A DNA stretch of 64,000 nt. It comes from Jutongia hominis (GTDB taxonomy: Bacteria; Bacillota; Clostridia; Lachnospirales; Lachnospiraceae). The stretch lies in assembly GCF_014384965.1 (NCBI RefSeq), contig NZ_JACRSW010000027.1, positions 62,001-126,000 on the forward strand, read 5' to 3'. A program made the translations under genes and the position numbers. Positions 35,320 to 44,005 of this stretch are shown in pieces (the stretch's first letter is position 1; each line of letters begins with the position of its first letter). The notes beneath the pieces are model-generated. The model was not told the origin of the DNA, did no database searches, and saw only the letters and a list, made by a program, of their open reading frames with translations.

Positions 35320-36096
35320 ATGGAAGGATATATTCATTCATTAGAATCATTTGGTACAGTAGATGGTCCGGGCGTGCGTTTTGTTGTCTTTTTTCAGGGA
35401 TGTCCGATGCGTTGTCAGTATTGTCATAATCCGGACACCTGGAATATGCAGGATGCAGCTCATACCATGACAGCAGATGAGATTATTGACAGAGTTGAGA
35501 GAAACAAAAGTTTTTATAAGACCGGAGGGATTACGGCAACCGGTGGAGAACCGATGCTGCAGATTGATTTTTTGACGGAGCTTTTTTATAAAGCAAAAGA
35601 AAAAGGAATTCACACCTGCTTAGATACTTCCGGCATTATGTTTCCGGTTAAAGAAAATGAGAAGACAGGGCAGCAGATGGAAAAGATAGATACTCTTCTT
35701 TCTGTAACAGATTTAGTCATGCTGGATATCAAGCATATGGAAGAAGAGGCACATAAGAAGCTGACTACGCACAGTGCAAAGCATAGTCAGTCTTTTGCAA
35801 AATATCTGGATCAAAAAGAAATCCCAATCTGGATCCGTCATGTAGTCGTACCGGGAATTACTGACCGGAAAGAAGAATTAGAAGCATTGGGATCTTTTTT
35901 GGCACAATTATCCCATGTAGAAAAAGTAGAGATGCTTCCGTACCATTCCATGGGTAAAGTAAAATACGATGCATTAGGAATTTCCTATCCGTTAGGAGAC
36001 CTTCGCCAGCTTACAAAAGAGGAAGCAAAAGAAGCATACAATATTGTCATGCAGGCTTGTAATGCAAAAAAGGCAGAAAGCATAAAAAGAGCTTGA
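35320..36096 (+). CDS. pflA: Pyruvate formate-lyase activating enzyme
   Basis: Radical SAM enzyme that installs the glycyl radical on PflB. The 258-residue protein carries the iron-sulfur motif CPMRCQYC (Cys-x3-Cys-x2-Cys) preceded by SFGTVDGPGVRFVVF, the classic activase opening. TATGGEPMLQ is the SAM-binding GGE motif. The C-terminal half (HVVVPGITD, EMLPYHSMGKVKYDALG) is typical of true PflA. AAAGGAAAATGAG sets the start at 35320; an earlier in-frame start overlaps the terminator. It follows pflB directly. Confidence 0.96.
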   Translation: MEGYIHSLESFGTVDGPGVRFVVFFQGCPMRCQYCHNPDTWNMQDAAHTMTADEIIDRVERNKSFYKTGGITATGGEPMLQIDFLTELFYKAKEKGIHTCLDTSGIMFPVKENEKTGQQMEKIDTLLSVTDLVMLDIKHMEEEAHKKLTTHSAKHSQSFAKYLDQKEIPIWIRHVVVPGITDRKEELEALGSFLAQLSHVEKVEMLPYHSMGKVKYDALGISYPLGDLRQLTKEEAKEAYNIVMQACNAKKAESIKRA

Positions 36097-36155
36097 CCAT
36101 ACGCTGTCTGATACTATATACTTGACTTTAAGGACTTTAAGAAGAGGTACGAAAA

Positions 36156-36890
36156 ATGATAAAAGCAGCGATATGTGAGGATAGCAGACTGGATTGTAAG
36201 ATGTTAAAAGAGATTGTCTGCTTTCTGATGACAGACAGGGGGCTTGATTTTCAGGTAGACACATATGAAAACGCCGAAACATTAGTAGAAGGATATAGTA
36301 ACCATCCATATGATCTGATCTTTCTCGATATTATGATGGATGAGATTGATGGAATTGAAGCAGGAAGACGGATTCGTGCAGTGGATACGAAGTCAGAGAT
36401 TGTATATTGTACATCCAGCAAGGATTTTGCGATTGCAGCATACGAGATACATGCGATGGGATATCTGTTAAAACCATATGAATCCGGACGGATCGGGGCA
36501 ATGATTGATTATTATATCCAGAAGCATCCACAGAAGAATCAGAATTTTATTGAAGTAAAATCAAAGCGTAAACTTGTTGTGATCCCTTATAAAGATATTA
36601 TTTATATGGAATCGGACAATAAAGTCGTATATATTCATACAACAACGCAGGGCGCTGTAAAAGTTTACAGTAAATTAGACGCTTTTGAAGAAGAAATCAA
36701 AGATGAACGCTTTTTACGCTGCCATCAAAGTTATCTCGTAAATTTACAATATGTTGCAGGACTGATTGACTCGGACTTTATCATGCTAAATGATAATATG
36801 ATTCCTATCCGTAAGAGCGGCCGTAAACTGATCGTAAAGAAATACGAAGAATACCTAAAGGATTCTTTGCAAAAAGAGAATGATAAATAG
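36156..36890 (+). CDS. LytTR-family response regulator
   Basis: Two-component regulator of the AgrA/LytR type, 244 residues. The receiver domain (~2-120) has the phosphoryl acceptor Asp58 in DLIFLDIMMDE and the acidic pair near residue 8-9. The LytTR DNA-binding domain (~138-235) shows FIEVKSKRKLVVIPYKDI and FLRCHQSYLVNLQYV. AGAAGAGGTACGAAAA precedes the start. No histidine kinase gene is adjacent, so it is an orphan whose partner is elsewhere. It lies 59 bases after pflA; a role in fermentation control is possible but unsupported. Confidence 0.93.
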   Translation: MIKAAICEDSRLDCKMLKEIVCFLMTDRGLDFQVDTYENAETLVEGYSNHPYDLIFLDIMMDEIDGIEAGRRIRAVDTKSEIVYCTSSKDFAIAAYEIHAMGYLLKPYESGRIGAMIDYYIQKHPQKNQNFIEVKSKRKLVVIPYKDIIYMESDNKVVYIHTTTQGAVKVYSKLDAFEEEIKDERFLRCHQSYLVNLQYVAGLIDSDFIMLNDNMIPIRKSGRKLIVKKYEEYLKDSLQKENDK

Positions 36891-36904
36891 CAATATACGG
36901 ATAT

Positions 36905-36953
36905 AACCTGCCCCTACCATATCGGAACGGATATGAAAAGGGGCAGGTTTTTT
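36905..36953 (+). terminator. Terminator of the LytTR regulator gene
   Basis: AACCTGCCCCT (36905-36915) pairs with AGGGGCAGGTT (36939-36949) and is followed by a T-run. A smaller CATATC/GATATG stem lies inside. Confidence 0.88.
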
Positions 36954-36955
36954 AT

Positions 36956-37015
36956 GGAATAGAAAACTGATCGTACAGTAGTGGTATATATAGTAAAGCG
37001 CTGGCTTTGCATTTT
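36956..37015. repeat. Diverged, shortened copy of the 85-bp repeat
   Basis: GGAATAGAAAACTGATCGTA and CAGTAGTGGTA, then AAAGCGCTGGCTTTGC, match the ends of the unit at 16301-16385. The middle AAGAATTGC palindrome is missing. It sits directly behind the LytTR terminator, as the tandem copies sit behind the terminator of the Fur-like gene. Confidence 0.75.
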
Positions 37016-37073
37016 TTTATTTTTTGCATTTTACAGATGGTTGATCGGAGATATATGCATTGGCTTTTCTTAG

Positions 37074-37102
37074 TTGACAATATAGATAAAAACAGTTATC
37101 AT
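37074..37102 (+). promoter_or_regulatory. Promoter of the Rrf2-family gene
   Basis: TTGACA (37074-37079) is 17 bp from TATCAT (37097-37102). Transcription would begin near 37109, giving a leader of about 50 bases. The AT-rich sequence after the -10 could bind the Rrf2 protein itself. Confidence 0.7.
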
Positions 37103-37160
37103 ATATTTCATACTAATATTATAGAGATTGAGAAAAGAAATAGGAAATGGAGAGATTTAT

Positions 37161-37595
37161 ATGAAGATTTCAACGAAAGGAAGATATGCTTTGCGTCTGA
37201 TGATCGATATTGCAATGCATAATGAAGCCGGTCCGGTAAGGATCAAGGATATATCATCGAGACAGGGGATTTCAGACAAATATTTAGAGCAGATCATATC
37301 GGTTCTGCATAAGGCAGGTTATGTGCGTAGTATTCGTGGACCGCAGGGGGGATACCTTTTGGTAAAAAAACCGAAAGAATACACTGTTGGCATGATTCTT
37401 CGTTTAACAGAAGGAAGCCTTGCTCCTGTATCTTGTCTGGACTATGAGGAAAATGATTGCGAAAGACAGTCAAGTTGTGCTACCTTAATCCTATGGACCC
37501 GACTCAACGATGCGATTAAGAGTGTAGTTGATAATGTTACGTTGGCAGATCTTGTGGAATGGCAGTGTAGCGCAGGTGATAATTATTCAATATAG
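37161..37595 (+). CDS. Rrf2-family regulator, IscR-like
   Basis: A 144-residue winged-helix regulator. The start MKISTKGRYALRLM is the family hallmark, followed by the recognition helix in GISDKYLEQIISVLHKAGYV and the wing SIRGPQGGY. Three Cys in CLDYEENDCERQSSC match the iron-sulfur ligand region of IscR, so it may sense cluster status or nitric oxide. TGGAGAGATTTAT sets the start at 37161. No iscS/iscU genes follow, which is unusual for IscR, so its target may lie elsewhere. CymR-type sensing of cysteine metabolism is an alternative, but CymR lacks these Cys. Confidence 0.9.
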   Translation: MKISTKGRYALRLMIDIAMHNEAGPVRIKDISSRQGISDKYLEQIISVLHKAGYVRSIRGPQGGYLLVKKPKEYTVGMILRLTEGSLAPVSCLDYEENDCERQSSCATLILWTRLNDAIKSVVDNVTLADLVEWQCSAGDNYSI

Positions 37596-37718
37596 TTGTT
37601 AAAATTCTGTGAATCACATTGAAAAATCCAATTTGTTTTGCTATGATTTATAGACGATATGTGCATTCTATGGAAGGTATAAAAATAGAAAAAGAACAAA
37701 TGATTGGAGGATTTAAAG

Positions 37719-38093
37719 ATGAAAGTAAAAGGTTTAACAGAAAGCGAAAAAATTACAATGAAATGTGTCTGGAATCTTGGAGACGGCACAAGACTGGCAC
37801 ATATACTGGCAGAAGCAAACGGACGATATGGGAAAGAATGGAAATCACAGACGGTTTCTACTTTCTTGGGAAAACTTGTATTAAAAGGTTACTTAGAGCA
37901 GTATAGAGACGGAAGATATTATTGCTATCGTATCCTGATCAGCAAAAAAGAATATCGTTGTCAGGAACTTGCACAGGAAATGCGTTTCTGGGATGATGGA
38001 GATGTTAATGAGTTTGTTGATGAGCTGTTAGATCCAAGTACATTTACACCGACAGAAAGAAGAGCCTTAGTGGATGCCATTCAGAATAAATAA
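37719..38093 (+). CDS. BlaI/MecI-family repressor
   Basis: A 124-residue penicillinase-repressor-family protein. Residues ~8-75 form the winged helix (LTESEKITMKCVWNLGDG, QTVSTFLGKLVLKGYL), and the rest is the dimerisation helix region (VNEFVDELL, LVDAIQNK). GGAGGATTTAAAG precedes the start at 37719. The membrane sensor protease BlaR/MecR normally encoded beside it is absent, and there is no beta-lactamase gene, so its signal is unknown. Orphan members in clostridia can control copper or respiratory genes. Confidence 0.88.
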   Translation: MKVKGLTESEKITMKCVWNLGDGTRLAHILAEANGRYGKEWKSQTVSTFLGKLVLKGYLEQYRDGRYYCYRILISKKEYRCQELAQEMRFWDDGDVNEFVDELLDPSTFTPTERRALVDAIQNK

Positions 38094-38205
38094 GGCTGAC
38101 AGGATCATTCGGAAAAATTGATCTGGCTGTAATGGGATGGCTGGAGAGAAAAAATGTCCCGGTTAAGTGATTTTGTTAAGGCTTCATAAAATGTAAAAAA
38201 ACAGG

Positions 38206-38314
38206 AAAGCTGTTAGACAAAGAGAGACGGATGAATCTTTTTGACAGGTAAGTGCAGGCGAGAATGCATTGCTGTCGGAGAACGGAAGGATCGTTGTGTA
38301 ACAGCTTTTTTTTT
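38206..38314 (+). ncRNA. Candidate structured RNA ending in a terminator
   Basis: A perfect 10-bp outer stem, AAAGCTGTTA (38206-38215) with TAACAGCTTT (38299-38308), runs into ten T. It encloses some 80 bases that form at least two further hairpins: GACAG...CTGTC with an inner TGCA/TGCA, and AACG...CGTT. This is far larger than an ordinary terminator. It lies between the BlaI-type gene and a TPR lipoprotein gene. It could be a small RNA or a leader element; no known riboswitch consensus was recognised. Confidence 0.45.
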
Positions 38315-38379
38315 GTTCGGAAATATGATATGATTATTTGGAGTGTGTATTTTAGCAAATCATGGAAACGAGGGTAACA

Positions 38380-39561
38380 ATGAAAAGAAATAACATAGAA
38401 AAAGGAACGATAAAAAAAGCAGTATTAGCATTCGGACTGGTACTTGCTTTAACCGGCTGTGGAAAGGCAGACAGTGCTTATCAGGATGCGATGGATCTTG
38501 CCAGTGCCGGCAAATACGAAAAGGCACTTCCTTATTTTGAAAAGGCGATCAAAGCCAATGATGAACAGATGGATTATTATATTGGATATGGAATGTCCTT
38601 AAATCATCTGGGACGTTTCAAAGAAGCGAAGAAAACATTGACAAAGGTTGTACAGGATACAGACAATAAGATTTCAAAAGAGAACAACAAGCAGCTTTAT
38701 TATGGGATTGCTGTTGCCGAGTATGGTCTTGGAAATTATAAGAGTGTCGTGGAATATTGCGATAAAGCATTAGAGATCACATATTTTGATGATATGAATA
38801 ATGACATTTTATATACGCAGGCATTAGCTGCAAACTATCTGAATGATACGAAAAAAGCCGAAGCAGATTATAAGAAGATCATTCAGTCAGATAAAAAAGA
38901 TACGGATGCATATATGGGACTGGCAAATGTCTATCTTAGCACAAAAGATTATGATCAGGCGATAGAAGTGTATCAGGAAGCATTAGAGGCAGATAAGACA
39001 GCATATGAGGTTTCTTTTGCATTGTACTCTGTCTATGAAGAAAAAGGCCAGACCGATGCAGCAAAAGAAGTGCTGGATGGTCTGATTGGCATTTCATCTA
39101 AAAAGGCAGAAAATCTGCTTGTGATCGGACGTGCTTATTATTATGAAGGAAATTCAAAAAAGGCACAGGAATATTATAGTATGTCTTATGATGCAAATTG
39201 CAAGGAAAGCCTGTATTATCTTGGTATTTTGCAAAAAGAAGCAAAAGAATATGATAAAGCGGTAAAGACATTTGAAAAGTATATCAAAGAAAAAAAACAG
39301 GATCTTACAGTTGATGTCTATAACCGGTTAGCATCTGTTTATGTGGAACAGGGAGAATATGAGAAAGCACAGCAGGCATTGGATAAGGGGGTTTCTTATG
39401 GAAGTACCGATGCCAGCCAGATGTTAAAGAAGAATCAGGTGCTTTTATATGAGCGTCAAAAGAAGAGAACAGAAGCCAAAAAAGCAGCCAAAGAATATAT
39501 GAAGCTGTATCCGAACGATACCGGAATGCAAAAAGAACTTCGTTTTATTACCTTAAAATAA
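38380..39561 (+). CDS. TPR-repeat lipoprotein
   Basis: A 393-residue predicted lipoprotein. The N-terminus is basic, then hydrophobic, with the lipobox ALTGC near residue 27. The mature part is made of about nine tetratricopeptide repeats (for example KYEKALPYFEKAIKANDE, DYDQAIEVYQEALEADKT and YEKAQQALDKGVSYGS). Such arrays hold protein partners at the outer face of the membrane. GAGGGTAACA precedes the start at 38380. hflX starts 15 bases after the stop, so the two are likely co-transcribed. The specific partner is unknown. Confidence 0.88.
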   Translation: MKRNNIEKGTIKKAVLAFGLVLALTGCGKADSAYQDAMDLASAGKYEKALPYFEKAIKANDEQMDYYIGYGMSLNHLGRFKEAKKTLTKVVQDTDNKISKENNKQLYYGIAVAEYGLGNYKSVVEYCDKALEITYFDDMNNDILYTQALAANYLNDTKKAEADYKKIIQSDKKDTDAYMGLANVYLSTKDYDQAIEVYQEALEADKTAYEVSFALYSVYEEKGQTDAAKEVLDGLIGISSKKAENLLVIGRAYYYEGNSKKAQEYYSMSYDANCKESLYYLGILQKEAKEYDKAVKTFEKYIKEKKQDLTVDVYNRLASVYVEQGEYEKAQQALDKGVSYGSTDASQMLKKNQVLLYERQKKRTEAKKAAKEYMKLYPNDTGMQKELRFITLK

Positions 39562-39576
39562 AAAAGGAGGGATCCT

Positions 39577-40863
39577 ATGGGCGATATGATGCATGATACA
39601 GCCGAGCAGGAAGAAAAGATCATCTTAGTCGGTGTTGCGACGGCAGAAAATGATGATACAGAACAGTCACTGGATGAATTAGAAGAACTCGGACAGACTG
39701 CCGGAGCTGTCACATTAGCAAAAGTGATCCAGAACCGCGAAAAGGTCCATTCAGCAACTTATATTGGAAAAGGAAAGATACAGGAAGTAAAAGAGTTAGT
39801 TGAAAAATATGATGCAGACTGTGTTGTCTGTGACGATGAACTGACACCGGCACAATATAACAACTTACAGGAAGAGATCGGTGTCAAAGTCATTGATCGA
39901 ACCGTTATGATCCTGGATATCTTTGCAAAAAGAGCGTCAACCAGTGAAGGTAAACTTCAGGTAGAATTAGCACAGCTTCGTTATCGTGCTTCCCACTTAG
40001 TCGGAGGCAGATCCGAACTTTCAAGACTTGGCGGTGGTATCGGAACCAGAGGCCCCGGTGAGCAGAAATTAGAGATGGATCGTCGATTGATCCGTGAACG
40101 GATCACGTTTGTACGAAAAGAGCTGGCACAGGTACAAAAGAATCGTGAAGTTACCAGAAAGAAAAGACAGGAAAATCCGATTCCGGTCGTAGCGATCGTA
40201 GGATATACCAATGCCGGGAAGTCTACGTTACTCAACCATCTGACCGGTGCAGGTGTCCTTTCGGAAGATAAGCTTTTTGCTACATTAGATCCGACGACAA
40301 GAAAGTTTTCACTGGAAAACGGAGAAGAAATGCTCTTTACGGATACCGTAGGTTTTATAAGAAAGCTCCCACATCATCTGATACAGGCGTTCCGTTCGAC
40401 ATTAGAAGAAGCAAAGTATGCGGATGCGATATTGCATGTGGTGGATTGTTCAAATCCTGATATGGATGCACAGATGCATACGGTCTATGATACATTAAAC
40501 CGGTTAGAAGTCGGCGATAAGCCGATCGTGACGGCATTTAATAAGATCGATCGTTATGAAGCATCCGAAAGTTTAAAAGATCTTCATGCCGATAAGACAG
40601 TACGGATCTCTGCCAAATACGGACAGGGAATCGAAGAAATGTTAGAAAGCATCAGTAATGTTTTAAAAGCGAACAAAGTGTTGTTAGAAAAGGTATTTTC
40701 TTATGAAGAGGGTGAGAAACCAAATCTTCTTCGTAAATATGGACAGGTTCTTGAAGAAGAATATCAAAATGAGGGTGTTTATATGAAAGCATATATTGAC
40801 CGGGAATACCTCTATCTTTTTGAAGAACCAAAGGAACGCACAAAAGAACCTTGGGAAGAGTAA
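39577..40863 (+). CDS. hflX: Ribosome-associated GTPase HflX
   Basis: GTPase that binds the large ribosomal subunit and splits stalled or heat-stressed ribosomes. It has 428 residues. The N-terminal HflX domain shows VCDDELTPAQYNNL, DRTVMILDIFAKRA and the glycine-rich SRLGGGIGTRGPGEQKLE. The G domain has GYTNAGKST (G1), DTVGFIRKLPH (G3) and NKID (G4). The C-terminal region is short. AAAAAGGAGGGATCCT precedes the start. Three CCTAAGGA-like repeats follow its stop. Confidence 0.96.
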   Translation: MGDMMHDTAEQEEKIILVGVATAENDDTEQSLDELEELGQTAGAVTLAKVIQNREKVHSATYIGKGKIQEVKELVEKYDADCVVCDDELTPAQYNNLQEEIGVKVIDRTVMILDIFAKRASTSEGKLQVELAQLRYRASHLVGGRSELSRLGGGIGTRGPGEQKLEMDRRLIRERITFVRKELAQVQKNREVTRKKRQENPIPVVAIVGYTNAGKSTLLNHLTGAGVLSEDKLFATLDPTTRKFSLENGEEMLFTDTVGFIRKLPHHLIQAFRSTLEEAKYADAILHVVDCSNPDMDAQMHTVYDTLNRLEVGDKPIVTAFNKIDRYEASESLKDLHADKTVRISAKYGQGIEEMLESISNVLKANKVLLEKVFSYEEGEKPNLLRKYGQVLEEEYQNEGVYMKAYIDREYLYLFEEPKERTKEPWEE

Positions 40864-40885
40864 GAAGTAAGACAGCTTGAGGAGA

Positions 40886-40930
40886 CTACCTAAGAAGATT
40901 TCCTAAGGAACTTTCCTAAGGAGATTTCCT
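40886..40930. repeat. Short CCTAAG-containing repeats between hflX and folA
   Basis: ACCTAAGAAGAT, TTCCTAAGGAACT and TTTCCTAAGGAGAT follow each other with a 12-13 base period, then a degenerate TTTCCTTTATAG. The central unit TTCCTAAGGAA is palindromic. They could be operator sites ahead of folA or a local duplication; GAGG-like parts are not positioned as ribosome binding sites. Confidence 0.5.
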
Positions 40931-41032
40931 TTATAGAAAGACAGTTCAAAAAGTGCTTTTTTGTATGGAGATTTTTGGTGGGTAGTTAGAAGAGAGATAG
41001 CAAGGTAACAGCAGATAGGATGGTGAACAGAG

Positions 41033-41542
41033 ATGAATTTAATCGTTTGTGTGGATGCACATTGGGGAATTGGCAACAAGGGGGAACTTTTAGTCAGCAT
41101 TCCCGGTGACAAACGGATGTTTAAGGAAAATACGACAGGAAAAGTAGTCTTAGGCGGCAGAAAGACAATGGAAGGACTGCCCGGCGGTACTACATTGAAA
41201 GGCCGTACCAATATTGTTTTGACACACCAAAAAGATTATACCTTTGGTGATGCGATTATCGTGCATAGCAAGGAAGAAGCATTAGAGCGTTTGAAAGAAT
41301 ATAACGATGAAGATATCTTTATTATCGGTGGTGAGAAAGTCTACCGTGATTTTTTGCCATATTGTAAGAAAGCATATGTTACAAAAGTAGATTATCGTTA
41401 TGAAGCAGATGTGTTCTTTCCGAATCTGGATGAAGACGATGACTGGGTTATGACACATGATTCCGATGAACAGACGTATTACGATCTGGAATATTATTTT
41501 ACGATCTATCAAAGAAAGGATTCACTTCCTAACCATAGTTAG
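41033..41542 (+). CDS. folA: Dihydrofolate reductase
   Basis: NADPH-dependent enzyme that regenerates tetrahydrofolate. The 169-residue protein has LIVCVDAHWGIGNKGELL at the start, VVLGGRKTMEGLPGG (NADPH phosphate contact), IVLTHQ, and IIGGEKVYRDFLP. Trp/Gly in the Met20-type loop are conserved. AGGATGGTGAACAG precedes the start. thyA is not adjacent. The CCTAAGGA repeats lie about 100 bases upstream. Sensitivity to trimethoprim cannot be read from the sequence. Confidence 0.95.
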   Translation: MNLIVCVDAHWGIGNKGELLVSIPGDKRMFKENTTGKVVLGGRKTMEGLPGGTTLKGRTNIVLTHQKDYTFGDAIIVHSKEEALERLKEYNDEDIFIIGGEKVYRDFLPYCKKAYVTKVDYRYEADVFFPNLDEDDDWVMTHDSDEQTYYDLEYYFTIYQRKDSLPNHS

Positions 41543-41652
41543 TAGTAGCTGAATGAAGAAAAACAGATATTATAATCAGACTGTTAGAAAAATATTTCGT
41601 AAAAATTGTTAAATGAATCATAGGAATTGACTTGACAGAAAAGAGGATACAC

Positions 41653-42270
41653 ATGAGATTATATATTATCCGTCATGGAGAAACTGAATGGAATAAAGAA
41701 AAAAGAATGCAGGGACAAAGAGATATTATGTTAGATCAGGAAGGAATCCGGTTAGCTGCACTGACCGGAAAAGGTATGCAGGATGTTCCGATTGACATAG
41801 CAATCAGCAGTCCACTGCTTCGGGCAAAGCAGACAGCACAGCTTGTTCTTGCAAATCGTGCCGTTCCGATCATTACTGACGAGAGGATTCAGGAAATGTC
41901 CTTTGGTGACTGGGAAGGAGAATCGATCCGTGACAGTAAAGTAGTGCCACAGGAATTTATCGACAAATTCTATCATGATCCGATGCATTGTATCAGACCG
42001 CCACATGGAGAAACCTTCCCCGATGTGGTCAAAAGAACCGGAGCTTTCTTTGAATCATTGGTGAAAGATGGAAGTTATGATAAACTCAATATATTAGTAT
42101 CGACACATGGAGCAGCTTCACGATGCCTTTTGAGTCATTTTTATGAAGATAAGGAAGACATCTGGCGCGGATGTGTGCCACCAAACTGTTCTGTCAGCAT
42201 TGTAGATGTGACGAATGGCATTGGAACGGTTGTTGAAAAAGATAAGATCTATGCAAAAGATGCAGAGTAA
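41653..42270 (+). CDS. Histidine phosphatase (phosphoglycerate mutase-like)
   Basis: A 205-residue member of the histidine phosphatase superfamily. The catalytic RHGETEWN is at residues 7-14, with the second core His in STHGAASRCLL near 155. SSPLLRAKQTAQ and EMSFGDWEGE complete the active site. The family includes small-molecule phosphatases such as cobC-type enzymes and broad phosphatases (PhoE), so true glycolytic mutase activity is not assured. AAGAGGATACAC sets the start at 41653. A strong two-way terminator follows. Confidence 0.9.
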   Translation: MRLYIIRHGETEWNKEKRMQGQRDIMLDQEGIRLAALTGKGMQDVPIDIAISSPLLRAKQTAQLVLANRAVPIITDERIQEMSFGDWEGESIRDSKVVPQEFIDKFYHDPMHCIRPPHGETFPDVVKRTGAFFESLVKDGSYDKLNILVSTHGAASRCLLSHFYEDKEDIWRGCVPPNCSVSIVDVTNGIGTVVEKDKIYAKDAE

Positions 42271-42283
42271 GAAAGAAGAAAAG

Positions 42284-42338
42284 CCCCCTCCTGCAAAGCA
42301 AAAGGATTGAAGATGGATTTGCTTTGCAGGAGGGGGGT
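42284..42338. terminator. Two-way terminator
   Basis: A perfect 19-bp stem pairs 42284-42302 (CCCCCTCCTGCAAAGCAAA) with 42318-42336. It stands between the convergent histidine phosphatase gene and the first BspA-like gene. TATTATTATT follows on the plus side. Confidence 0.82.
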
Positions 42339-42345
42339 ATTATTA

Positions 42346-43860
42346 TTAACTAAAAACAGAAGGATCAAGCCGGAAAGAATCGGGAAGAACCAGTTTTGTT
42401 AGAATTTTTTTATAGGGAAGTGCATGGGATTCAAGGGAATCGATGGTACCATTACAAATGAACTCATATAATTGCGTTTGACTAAAAGCATATTTACCGA
42501 TTCGTTTTATATGACTATTTATTGTAATTGAGCCTATATCAGATTTATAAAACGCAGCATCACCAATAGACTCCATATCATGGTTGATCGTTACATTAAA
42601 ATATTCCTGTGTCGTAAGGGTGTGCCTCATAAAAGCACCATGCGCAATCCGTTTGACATTTTGTGGAACAATATAGTCGCAGGTCTGATTATCTGCTGCT
42701 ATTTGATAAAGTGTTGTCATATCTTTGCTAAAAAGCGTGTTATCTGTGGAGCAGTATTTCGGATTAGCTTTGTTTACAATGATTTTTTTGATGAGAATAG
42801 GATAAAGCACCAGGGAATTGGAAGAATAAGAAAGGTCATCGCTATTGATCTCACCTGTGAAATTTTTTCCAATTGTAATACTTTGAATAGGAGCAGGAAT
42901 CTGAACTCCATCTTCCGGAATGCCGGGACCATCATTGGGATGTTTGGCATAAGTCTGATTCATATTAAATGTGTCTGGTGGAAGAGTAGTAATACTGTCC
43001 GGTATAACAATTGATTTTAATGCTGTGTATTCAAAAACACCATAATGATAATAATGGGATTCTTTTTTGGAAGTGGTTTTAGAAACATCTTCTGCAGAAT
43101 CATCGTAAGAGTGCAAAAGATCATTTTTAGTTGCATCATAGTCTGGCAGTGATTTGATTTTCGTATCACTTTTCAGATTAATGTAAGACAGGTTTTTGCA
43201 ATAAAAGAAAGCACCACCGCCGATTTTTTTTATCTTTTTAGGTAGAATGACTTTTTTTAAGGAGAGATTTCCGGCAAAAGCAAGAGGTCGAATGATGGTA
43301 ACACTTTTGGGGATCCGAAAGGTTGTGTTTTGTTTGCTGCTTGGATAATAAACAAGCTCTTTTTTATTTTTTGTGTATAAAACATGTTCCTTGACGCAGT
43401 AATATTTATTTTTGGAATCCAGATAAACTCTGGAAAAACCATCAGGTGAAAAGAAGGCTCCCGTCTCAATCTTTTTTATGTTTTTGGGAAGAATGACTGC
43501 GCTAAGATAGGAGCTTGCAAAACATAGTGAGCCCGTGCGAAGCTTTTTTATGGTTTTAGGAAGCCAGACACTGTCACGGCAGACAACTTTAGAAAAAGGC
43601 TGATTGGAGTTTATGTCGGTAATACCCTTATGGATTTTAATGACATTTGTCTCAAAGGAGGTTCTTTTGGAAGCAGGATCTTTTATTATGATCTTTTTAT
43701 CAATGCACCCTTTTCCTTTTATGGTAAGATTTTTTGTTTTGGTATTATATACCCATCGTGCCTGCTTACCGCATTTCCCGGATAATGTTTTTGCATGAGC
43801 TGTACTTGCAGGCAGAAAAATAATCAATAATGTAATCATCAGAAAATAATATTTTTTCAT
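42346..43860 (-). CDS. BspA-like leucine-rich-repeat secreted protein
   Basis: A 504-residue predicted secreted or surface protein. The signal peptide ends near AHAKT (residue ~24). It is followed by the module GKCGKQARWVYNTKTKNLTI, often seen before BspA-type repeats. The rest is made of LRR_5 repeats (LRTGSLCFASSYLSAVILPK, IKKIGGGAFFYCKNLSYINL and others) broken by non-repeat inserts near 90 and 260. No wall anchor or membrane tail is visible. AATGGAGGAGCCT precedes the start. It is a paralogue of its upstream neighbour with the same domain order. Such proteins mediate adhesion in other gut bacteria; here that is inference. Confidence 0.85.
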   Translation of the reverse strand: MKKYYFLMITLLIIFLPASTAHAKTLSGKCGKQARWVYNTKTKNLTIKGKGCIDKKIIIKDPASKRTSFETNVIKIHKGITDINSNQPFSKVVCRDSVWLPKTIKKLRTGSLCFASSYLSAVILPKNIKKIETGAFFSPDGFSRVYLDSKNKYYCVKEHVLYTKNKKELVYYPSSKQNTTFRIPKSVTIIRPLAFAGNLSLKKVILPKKIKKIGGGAFFYCKNLSYINLKSDTKIKSLPDYDATKNDLLHSYDDSAEDVSKTTSKKESHYYHYGVFEYTALKSIVIPDSITTLPPDTFNMNQTYAKHPNDGPGIPEDGVQIPAPIQSITIGKNFTGEINSDDLSYSSNSLVLYPILIKKIIVNKANPKYCSTDNTLFSKDMTTLYQIAADNQTCDYIVPQNVKRIAHGAFMRHTLTTQEYFNVTINHDMESIGDAAFYKSDIGSITINSHIKRIGKYAFSQTQLYEFICNGTIDSLESHALPYKKILTKLVLPDSFRLDPSVFS

Positions 43861-44005
43861 AGGCTCCTCCATTCAGTGAAGTAATAAATTAATATTTAAT
43901 AGTTTGCTGAATTATACCATAAATTGTAGATAATGATAATGTTATGAAAAAGATAAAAATATGCTATATATTATTTATGAGATATGAATTATATAGCAGA
44001 ATCCT

